From positions 1 through 11,401 of the forward strand of contig CAAFNG010000151.1 in NCBI GenBank assembly GCA_900764225.1: 11,401 nucleotides of DNA, written 5' to 3'. This document shows positions 6,714-11,401 of the stretch, piece by piece (the stretch's first letter is position 1; each line of letters opens with the position of its first letter). This DNA is from Lachnospiraceae bacterium (GTDB taxonomy: Bacteria; Bacillota; Clostridia; Lachnospirales; Lachnospiraceae). The position numbers and the translations under genes are program-made. A model generated the notes under the pieces. That model saw nothing but the letters and a program-made list of their open reading frames with translations, made no database searches and was not told where the DNA came from.

Positions 6714-6743
6714 GCCGGGGCTACCTCCAAACTAAGCCCCGGC
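6714..6743 (-). other. GC-rich stem-loop after the mutarotase-like gene
   Basis: Nine-base perfect arms GCCGGGGCT and AGCCCCGGC enclose a 12-base loop in an otherwise AT-rich gap. On the minus strand the stem is followed by an A-rich stretch, not a T tract, so it is not a standard terminator for the gene upstream; on the plus strand the following bases are only partly T-rich. The minus-strand loop contains GGAGGT, which could be the ribosome site of the small ORF at 6630-6710. Possible roles are mRNA 3'-end stabilisation, termination aid, or translational control. Confidence 0.55.
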
Positions 6744-6780
6744 CTCCTTCCTTTTATTTTCCCGAATTTATGATTTTTAT

Positions 6781-6808
6781 TTTATATCTTTTTATGCATG
6801 CCACGCAA
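6781..6808 (-). promoter_or_regulatory. Possible weak promoter at the end of the mutarotase-like gene
   Basis: TTGCGT (6803-6808) and TATAAA (6781-6786) are 16 nt apart on the minus strand, overlapping the 3' end of the mutarotase-like gene. It could make a separate transcript for the hairpin and small ORFs. The -35 box is poor and AT-rich DNA gives such -10 matches often. Confidence 0.2.
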
Positions 6809-7439
6809 GACGCACACTTGACGGATGAACTTCTTTTGTCATCCAGTCTACATCGTTGGTGATCCAGTCCATGATTCCAAGCTGACGTGTCTCCCAGGCG
6901 ATCGTTGCCTCTTTTGCCTCCGGTGTTTCTTCTACTTCCATGGTTGTATCGATCTCATCGTATCCAAAAATATATCCGCCTGCGCTCCAGATACTGAAGT
7001 TGCTGTCCGGACCCGGATCTACAGTATCGCCTCTCTGTGCGATCAGACCATCATGGCGGGCCTTGTATTCTTCTTCACAGCCATCCTTTAATTTCGTCAT
7101 GAACATTCTGTGACGGATCAGCTCTTTGTTCTCTCTTACCACACCAAAATTATGATACATCAGACGCATATCTTTTCCAGGTGTTGAGATCCATGTAAAA
7201 GTATCTTCCATCTTCCCAGTAAGAGCTTCTTTTATCTTCTGCTCTTCTTCTGAGATCACAGCGCCGTCTGCATTTTCATAATATCCGAAGATCAGATCTG
7301 CTGCATTCCAGATGCTGAAATTGTGGATTTTGTTGCGGTCAAGATAAGCGGTAAGCTCCGGCCAGATCTCGCCCAGCTTCTTACGGTAATCGTTCATTTT
7401 TTCTTCTTTTACCCGCATTGCAAAAGCATGTCGTTCCAT
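6792..7439 (-). CDS. Tandem two-domain L-rhamnose-mutarotase-like protein
   Basis: The 215 residues are two copies of the RhaM fold (family members are about 104 residues, dimeric, and interconvert alpha- and beta-L-rhamnose). Copy 1 (about 1-108) has AFAMRVKEEK, YRKKLGEIWPEL and NFSIW...IFGYYE. Copy 2 (about 109-215) has RMFMTKLKDG, YKARHDGL and NFSIW...IFGYDEID. By alignment to remembered E. coli RhaM (YQRRHNPIWPEL, active His22), copy 1 keeps IWPEL but has Leu22 in place of the His, while copy 2 keeps the His (His129) but lost WPEL. Mutarotase activity on rhamnose is therefore uncertain; it may act on another sugar or bind without catalysis. GGGAGGAA lies about 9 nt before the ATG. It has its own promoter and no rhamnose-pathway neighbours in the window. 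Confidence 0.82.
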   Translation of the reverse strand: MERHAFAMRVKEEKMNDYRKKLGEIWPELTAYLDRNKIHNFSIWNAADLIFGYYENADGAVISEEEQKIKEALTGKMEDTFTWISTPGKDMRLMYHNFGVVRENKELIRHRMFMTKLKDGCEEEYKARHDGLIAQRGDTVDPGPDSNFSIWSAGGYIFGYDEIDTTMEVEETPEAKEATIAWETRQLGIMDWITNDVDWMTKEVHPSSVRLAWHA

Positions 7440-7475
7440 TTTATTATTCCTCCCGATACATGATATTCTGAATTG

Positions 7476-7504
7476 ATTTTAGCACTTCCCCCCTGTTTTT
7501 ACAA
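7476..7504 (-). promoter_or_regulatory. Extended -10 promoter for the mutarotase-like gene
   Basis: TTGTAA (7499-7504) and TAAAAT (7476-7481) are 17 nt apart on the minus strand, and a TG one base before the -10 (TGCTAAAAT) makes it an extended -10 promoter. The spacer contains a run of six Gs. Initiation near 7469 gives about 30 nt of leader with the GGGAGGAA ribosome site. Confidence 0.62.
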
Positions 7505-7509
7505 TTATT

Positions 7510-8433
7510 TCAGGCAAGATAAAGCATCACCATCAGAGGCATCGTCACAATACTTACGATCGTTGTCATAACATTGATCGTGCTGGCATAAACCGGCTCC
7601 TCATCATAGAGCTGTGCCAGCTGAACTACGGTTGTTGCTGACGGCGTGATCACTGCCATGAGGCTGATAAGAAGGATCGTCTGCCCATCTTTCACCATAG
7701 ACGCCAGCGGCGAATATTTCAGAAGCAGAAGCACAAACAGCGGTGTCACGATCATTTTAAGTGCTGTGATCAGATAGATCCTGGAATGGCTGAAAATTTC
7801 CTTCCAGTTTACTTCTGTCATTGTCATTCCCAGCATGATCATGCACACAGGTCCCAATGTTGCAGAAATCTGACTCATTGTATTGCCAATAACTACCGGC
7901 AGTCTGATCCGGGCAAAAAACAGAATGATGCCGATGATGATCGCGATCAGATTGATATTGCAGAGGATTTTTTTCCAGTTGACGCCAGCCTTCGCCTCCA
8001 TCAACGACTCACCATGGGTCCACATCAGGATCATCTGCACACTCAAAAACGCACTGGCATAAATCACCCATTTCTCTCCAAGGACAACCGTCACCATGGG
8101 AATGACCAGGTTTCCGGAATTGGAATAAATAATCGAGGCTTTTTCCAAAACACTCAGTTTCAATGGTTTTCCGATGATCCTGACAAATACCAGAAGAAAA
8201 ATATGGATCAGTACCGCAGCTGCCACTGCCAGAAGAAACCCATCCCGGATACTTTTGGAATATTCGATCTGAAACGCATTGATCATCACACACGGCATAA
8301 TGATATAGATGCAGATCACAGAAAGCATCCGGCTGCTTTTTGCATCGATCAGTCCACGTTTCACAACCAGAAATCCACATGCCATCATCAGAAAAAATAC
8401 AACGATCTGCTGTAATAATTGTAATGTTATCAT
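7510..8433 (-). CDS. AEC-family (auxin efflux carrier-like) transporter
   Basis: This is a 307-residue membrane protein with about ten hydrophobic segments arranged as two halves around a hydrophilic loop (about 138-155). The AEC pattern is clear: MPCVMINAF (46-54) in an early helix, NSGNLVIPM (105-113) in the discontinuous helix of the first half, and ITPSATTVVQLAQLYDEEP near the C-terminus. Bacterial members move organic acids such as malate or amino-acid-like anions; the substrate here is unknown. The start at 8433 follows GGGGG about 8 nt upstream. It lies 30 nt after the Ctp protease stop with no terminator between, so the two are probably cotranscribed. Confidence 0.88.
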   Translation of the reverse strand: MITLQLLQQIVVFFLMMACGFLVVKRGLIDAKSSRMLSVICIYIIMPCVMINAFQIEYSKSIRDGFLLAVAAAVLIHIFLLVFVRIIGKPLKLSVLEKASIIYSNSGNLVIPMVTVVLGEKWVIYASAFLSVQMILMWTHGESLMEAKAGVNWKKILCNINLIAIIIGIILFFARIRLPVVIGNTMSQISATLGPVCMIMLGMTMTEVNWKEIFSHSRIYLITALKMIVTPLFVLLLLKYSPLASMVKDGQTILLISLMAVITPSATTVVQLAQLYDEEPVYASTINVMTTIVSIVTMPLMVMLYLA

Positions 8434-8463
8434 CTCTCGTTTTCCCCCTTTAATCTGCCTGGA

Positions 8464-9651
8464 TCAGCTCTGTCCCAGTACTTCCCGCGCCGCCTGAAGC
8501 TGTGTATCTTCCTCATGGGTAAGCTCCGTCCAGTCGCCGGAATACTCCGGAAGCGCTGCCTCCACATCCGGTGTGATTCCTTTTTTGTTGATGTCGTTAC
8601 CCTTTGGCGTATAATATTTCGCAATTGTGATCTTCACAGCACTGCCATCATTCAAAGGCTGGATCGTCTGCACCACGCCTTTTCCGTAGGTCGTTGTTCC
8701 TACAATGTTGCCGATTCCGTAATCCTTCACTGCTCCCGCAAAAATCTCCGATGCACTGGCGCTGTTCCCGTTTACCAGCACAGAAAGTGGCATCTTCAGC
8801 TCGTTTTTGCCATCACATTTTTCTTCTTCCCGTTTTCCGTTTTTGTCCTCTGTATAGACGATCAGGCCTTCCGGCAGGATCTGGCGTAGTACTCCGCAGA
8901 CCGCATCCAGAAGTCCTCCCGGATTATCCCTTAAGTCCACCACCAGCTTTGTCATTCCTCTCTTTTCAAGATCCTCGAAGGCTTTTTTATACTGGTCGCT
9001 GGTCACCTCGGAAAACTCGGAAATACGGATGTAACCTGTCTCATCATCCAGCATTTCATAGGAAACGGTCTGTATCTCCACGTCACGGATCTCTACCTTG
9101 ATATCCTGTGTTTTTTCTTCCCCTTCTCTTAGAATAGTCAGCGTCACGGAATCCTTATCGCTTTCCTTGATCATAGATGCAATGTCTGAGGTTTCTTTTT
9201 CTGTCACATCCTCTCCATCCACAGCTTTGAGCACATCTCCCTTTTTCAGCCCGGCCTGCTCTCCGGAGCCACCCTCATAAAGCTGTACGATTTGTGCACC
9301 TCCGTCTTCGGATTTCTGAAGAACTGCCCCGATTCCCACATAAGAACCTTCATTGGAGGTTTTCAGTTCCTTATACTGCTCTGCTGTATAATAAGTGGAA
9401 TACGGATCCTTAAGTCCGCTCAAAAGCCCCGCATAAAGACCTTCGCGTAAACTGTCCTCATCCTTTTTATCCAGATATTCCTCATCGATCAGATTCTCCA
9501 GATAATTCAGCTTCTGCACAGTAGAGCTGTCTGAAAGTGCGCCTCCTTTCGGAAACATCACTTTCTGATAACCGGCAAAACCTGCTCCTGTTACAAGAAG
9601 TGTTGCTGCTACGCCCACAGCGATTCCTTTTTTGAATTCTTTGTTCTGCAT
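8464..9651 (-). CDS. C-terminal processing serine protease (S41 family, PDZ)
   Basis: This 395-residue extracytoplasmic protease resembles CtpA/CtpB. It has an N-terminal signal anchor (hydrophobic 9-28), a helical segment, a PDZ domain (about 100-185, with SYVGIGA and the AGLKKGDV loop), and the S41 catalytic core. Catalytic residues are Ser299 in NSASASEIFAGA and Lys324 in TTYGKGVVQ, 25 residues apart as in the family, with Gln328 at the third triad position. RDNPGG (241-246) is the conserved strand-loop. The start at 9651 has AAAGGA 6 nt upstream. In B. subtilis ctpB (yvjB) also follows ftsEX, and CtpB cleaves SpoIVFA during sporulation. The same role here is a guess; cell-wall or envelope quality control is equally possible. 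Confidence 0.93.
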   Translation of the reverse strand: MQNKEFKKGIAVGVAATLLVTGAGFAGYQKVMFPKGGALSDSSTVQKLNYLENLIDEEYLDKKDEDSLREGLYAGLLSGLKDPYSTYYTAEQYKELKTSNEGSYVGIGAVLQKSEDGGAQIVQLYEGGSGEQAGLKKGDVLKAVDGEDVTEKETSDIASMIKESDKDSVTLTILREGEEKTQDIKVEIRDVEIQTVSYEMLDDETGYIRISEFSEVTSDQYKKAFEDLEKRGMTKLVVDLRDNPGGLLDAVCGVLRQILPEGLIVYTEDKNGKREEEKCDGKNELKMPLSVLVNGNSASASEIFAGAVKDYGIGNIVGTTTYGKGVVQTIQPLNDGSAVKITIAKYYTPKGNDINKKGITPDVEAALPEYSGDWTELTHEEDTQLQAAREVLGQS

Positions 9652-9699
9652 TTTTTCCTTTCTCTGATCTCTCCCTGTTCTTCTGCCAGCACTATGCCG

Positions 9700-9728
9700 A
9701 AAACGGCTGCCGGTTTCTCCGACAGCCG
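9700..9728 (-). terminator. Possible terminator or attenuator between ftsX and the Ctp protease gene
   Basis: Minus-strand arms CGGCTGTCGG and CCGGCAGCCG (9719-9728, 9704-9713) form a 10-bp stem with one G-U pair around AGAAA, followed by only four Ts. It would stop the ftsEX transcript only in part, allowing some read-through into the protease gene, or act on transcripts starting at the promoter candidate at 9777-9806. Confidence 0.45.
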
Positions 9729-9739
9729 CTGTGTATCAT

Positions 9740-9764
9740 ACAGAAGCTTTTTTCTCACTTCTGT
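9740..9764 (-). other. Small inverted repeat in the ftsX-ctp gap
   Basis: Seven-base arms ACAGAAG/CTTCTGT enclose an A-rich 11-base interval just before the larger hairpin at 9700-9728. On the minus strand the interval contains six As. It may be part of a two-hairpin leader; there is no other evidence of function. Confidence 0.3.
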
Positions 9765-9776
9765 GTCACTTTTTTT

Positions 9777-9806
9777 ATTATACTCTCAGATGCTTTCTTG
9801 TTGTAA
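9777..9806 (-). promoter_or_regulatory. Possible promoter for the Ctp protease/AEC pair at the 3' end of ftsX
   Basis: A perfect TATAAT (9777-9782) overlaps the ftsX stop codon, and TTACAA lies 18 nt upstream (9801-9806) on the minus strand. It could start a transcript near 9770 that crosses both hairpins before the protease start. The -35 is weaker, so read-through from ftsEX may contribute. Confidence 0.4.
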
Positions 9807-10683
9807 AGAAGCTTCCCAGAAGGCCGATACCTACTCCCAGTCCAAGTCCCATAGGAATCAGCCCCTCATAGATCTGCCAAATCGGAATAAAATCAACAAT
9901 ACCTGTGAGCACGTTAAATTTTGTCAGAATAAATTCAACAGCAGAATTATACAGGAAAAACAGGCCGATCAGCGGAATCGCCGCACCGATCACACCCAGA
10001 ACGATTCCCTCAAGAAGGAACGGCATACGTACAAAAGCATCGGTCGCACCAATGTATTTCATAATACCGATCTCTTCTTTTCGGACGGAAATACCCATGG
10101 ATACGGTATTGCTGATGAGGAATACCGAGATCAGAAGAAGAATGGCAATGACTGCGATAGATACATAGGAAACCAGCTTATTGATCGATCCCAGTGTCTT
10201 GGATGCCTGTTCGGACTGATTTACCTTACGGACATGATCCAGTCCCTGTATGTAATTAACTAACTCTGTCTGCTTGGTGATATCGTTGAGATATACCTGA
10301 TAGTTGGAGGAATTGGCAAGCGGATTATCATCCTTAAATCCATCTGCAGCCTCCTCATCTCCGAAATATTTCTCTTTATAGTCTGCCCAGGCCTGGTCTG
10401 CAGATTCATAATCAAGTCTTGCAACCTCCGGTCTTGCCTGGATCGCATCTCCGATTGTCTGGATCTCCTCATCCGTTGTTCCCTCATCAAAAAATACCGT
10501 GATTGGAACTTCCTCTTCTACCTTATGTGCAATATTGTTCACGTTGTTGACAATGGAATAAAAAATTCCTACCAGAAAGATACAGGCTGCCATTGTGATG
10601 ATGCACGCAAGGGAAAACATCCAGTTTCTTTTTATGTTCTTAAAACCCTGCTTCAGGGTATACCAGATCGTACTAGGCCTCAT
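9778..10683 (-). CDS. ftsX: Cell division protein FtsX (permease-like subunit of the FtsEX complex)
   Basis: FtsX anchors FtsE in the membrane and passes its ATPase cycle to peptidoglycan hydrolases outside the cell. I place the start at 10683 (MRPSTIWYTLKQGF), because GGGAGG lies about 6 nt upstream; a frame-extending ATG at 10704 sits inside the ftsE coding end and has no good ribosome site. That gives 301 residues: cytoplasmic N-terminus, membrane helix at about 22-45, an extracellular loop (about 46-168) that would bind the hydrolase partner, a second helix (171-192), the ISVRKEEIGIMKYIGA coupling segment (198-212), and two further helices (about 220-245, 271-293). This four-helix layout is standard. 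The start overlaps the ftsE stop by 11 nt. Which hydrolase it controls is not visible here. Confidence 0.94.
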   Translation of the reverse strand: MRPSTIWYTLKQGFKNIKRNWMFSLACIITMAACIFLVGIFYSIVNNVNNIAHKVEEEVPITVFFDEGTTDEEIQTIGDAIQARPEVARLDYESADQAWADYKEKYFGDEEAADGFKDDNPLANSSNYQVYLNDITKQTELVNYIQGLDHVRKVNQSEQASKTLGSINKLVSYVSIAVIAILLLISVFLISNTVSMGISVRKEEIGIMKYIGATDAFVRMPFLLEGIVLGVIGAAIPLIGLFFLYNSAVEFILTKFNVLTGIVDFIPIWQIYEGLIPMGLGLGVGIGLLGSFFTTRKHLRV

Positions 10684-11356
10684 GATATCCTCCCTCTTTC
10701 TCATCGCTGATGATCTTGCCGTTGTGCATGGTAACTACACGCTTACGCATGGCATTAACGATGTCTTTATTGTGGGTAACTACCAGAACCGTTGTTCCTC
10801 TGTCATTGATCTGCTCCATCAGTGCCATGATCTCCTCAGAAGTACGTGGATCCAGGTTACCTGTAGGCTCATCTGCCAAAAGGATATCCGGGCGGTTTAC
10901 CAGAGCTCTTGCCAGGGCAACTCTCTGCTGCTCACCACCGGAGAGCTCATCCGGAAATGCCTTATATTTCCCTGCAAGTCCAACCTCCTGAAGAACCTCC
11001 GGTACACGTTTACGGATCACACGGGTCGGTCTTCCGATGACACGCTGTGCAAACGCTACATTCTCATATACATTTCGGTCCTTGAGAAGACGAAAATCCT
11101 GAAATACTACACCCAGCTTTCTGCGGTATTTGGCAACACGTCTGTGCTTCATCTTCTCCAGACGTTCTCCGCTGACTGTGATAGTTCCGCCTGTGGAATC
11201 AAGCTCCTTCATCAGAAGCTTGATCAGTGTGGATTTACCGGAGCCGCTGCTTCCGACTACGAATACAAATTCCCCTTTATCAACATGTAAGTTCGCATGA
11301 TTCACAGCCGGAAGTCCCGGACCGTAAGATTTGCTCACATCTACAAGATCGATCAT
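10673..11356 (-). CDS. ftsE: Cell division ATP-binding protein FtsE
   Basis: FtsE is the cytoplasmic ATPase of FtsEX, which drives regulation of cell-wall hydrolases at the septum or sidewall. The 227-residue protein is full length and has Walker A GSSGSGKS (35-42), Q-loop Gln86 in VVFQDFRLL, signature LSGGEQQ (138-144), Walker B ILLADE (158-163, catalytic Glu163), D-loop NLDP and H-loop His195. The phrases FQDFRLLKDRNVYENVAFA and ADEPTGNLDP are typical of FtsE rather than other ABC ATPases. AGGAGG lies 7 nt before the ATG. The promoter is outside the window because genomic sequence stops about 18 nt upstream of the start. Confidence 0.96.
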   Translation of the reverse strand: MIDLVDVSKSYGPGLPAVNHANLHVDKGEFVFVVGSSGSGKSTLIKLLMKELDSTGGTITVSGERLEKMKHRRVAKYRRKLGVVFQDFRLLKDRNVYENVAFAQRVIGRPTRVIRKRVPEVLQEVGLAGKYKAFPDELSGGEQQRVALARALVNRPDILLADEPTGNLDPRTSEEIMALMEQINDRGTTVLVVTHNKDIVNAMRKRVVTMHNGKIISDEKEGGYHEA

Positions 11357-11374
11357 ATATATCCTCCTCTATAT

Positions 11375-11401
11375 CTGTCTCTTATACACATCTCCGAGCC
11401 C
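11375..11401 (+). other. Untrimmed Nextera (Tn5 mosaic end) sequencing adapter
   Basis: CTGTCTCTTATACACATCT (11375-11393) is the exact 19-bp hyperactive Tn5 mosaic end used in Nextera/tagmentation libraries, and the following CCGAGCCC (11394-11401) matches the start of the Nextera read-2 adapter. It touches the window end directly upstream of ftsE. It is library sequence left in the assembly, not part of the organism and not a natural transposon. Confidence 0.97.

Larger units (their letters stand above)
6450..6791. other. AT-rich intergenic region between the mutarotase-like gene and the lipid operon
   Basis: This 342-base gap has no long gene. Read on the minus strand it holds, in order: a GC hairpin (6714-6743), a candidate 26-residue ORF (6630-6710), a candidate 35-residue ORF (6504-6611, partly overlapping the last two), a perfect inverted repeat TTTCTGTCACAGAAA (6539-6553) next to eight As, paired TTAA-type repeats (6521-6536) and the operon promoter (6479-6507). 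A smaller inverted repeat, CAAAGG/CCTTTG (6671-6688), lies within the first small ORF. No tRNA, rRNA or known riboswitch was recognised. Confidence 0.6.

Noticed and set aside
7786..8415. 209-codon plus-strand frame very rich in His, Asp and Gln
   Set aside because: It is antisense to the AEC transporter; the His/Asp/Gln richness is what the complement of Met/Ile/Val-rich membrane codons gives.
9778..10704. ftsX start at ATG 10704
   Set aside because: That ATG is 31 nt inside ftsE without a suitable ribosome site, while the ATG at 10683 has GGGAGG at good spacing and gives the usual FtsX N-terminus.
11375..11393. A Tn5 inverted end, as evidence of a mobile element
   Set aside because: It is the engineered 19-bp mosaic end followed by Nextera adapter bases at the very end of the sequence; no transposase or flanking duplication is present.
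1..11401. CRISPR arrays, tRNA or rRNA genes, prophage or insertion sequences
   Set aside because: No regularly spaced repeats, cloverleaf-like segments, rRNA signatures, transposase or integrase were seen.

Overview
The window looks like chromosomal DNA from a Gram-positive gut clostridium, most likely a Lachnospiraceae member (Blautia/Dorea/Ruminococcus-like). Reasons: moderate GC, strong AGGAGG-type ribosome binding sites, near-consensus sigma-A promoters, and a gene set (ftsEX next to an S41 protease, a PhoB/PhoR-like pair, a clostridial-type pssA/psd pair) typical of that group. This assignment is inferred from protein character, not from a database search. Every convincing gene is on the minus strand, so transcription runs right to left.

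From right to left: (a) 9778-11356 encodes FtsE and FtsX, the divisome ABC complex that controls peptidoglycan hydrolases, with the far right end cut just upstream of ftsE. The last 27 bases (11375-11401) are not genomic. They are an untrimmed Nextera/Tn5 sequencing adapter. (b) 7510-9651 holds a C-terminal processing (S41/PDZ) protease followed 30 nt later by an AEC-family transporter. (c) 6792-7439 is a two-domain L-rhamnose-mutarotase-like protein with its own promoter. (d) 6450-6791 is an AT-rich gap holding a strong GC hairpin, two candidate small ORFs and a clear promoter. (e) 3105-6449 is a tightly packed membrane-lipid operon: PAP2-family phosphatase, LPG_synthase_TM/flippase-like membrane protein, phosphatidylserine synthase (pssA, frameshifted here) and phosphatidylserine decarboxylase (psd), ending at a clean intrinsic terminator. 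(f) 753-2947 is a translationally coupled OmpR-type response regulator and histidine kinase. (g) 1-581 is a 3'-truncated hisH (histidine biosynthesis) with its own promoter embedded in the terminator hairpin of the kinase gene.

How the genes fit together: PssA makes phosphatidylserine from CDP-diacylglycerol and serine, and Psd decarboxylates it to phosphatidylethanolamine. The PAP2 phosphatase and flippase-like protein probably act on related lipid phosphates or lipid carriers. FtsEX and the Ctp protease form a conserved neighbourhood also seen in Bacillus subtilis (ftsE-ftsX-ctpB). The two-component pair has no proven target in the window.

Most of the window is ordinary core genome, and I see no convincing new multi-gene system. 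The items most worth a second look are the one-base frameshift in pssA, the tandem mutarotase whose two halves have each lost a different part of the active site, the small-ORF/hairpin gap at 6450-6791, and the adapter sequence at the contig end.
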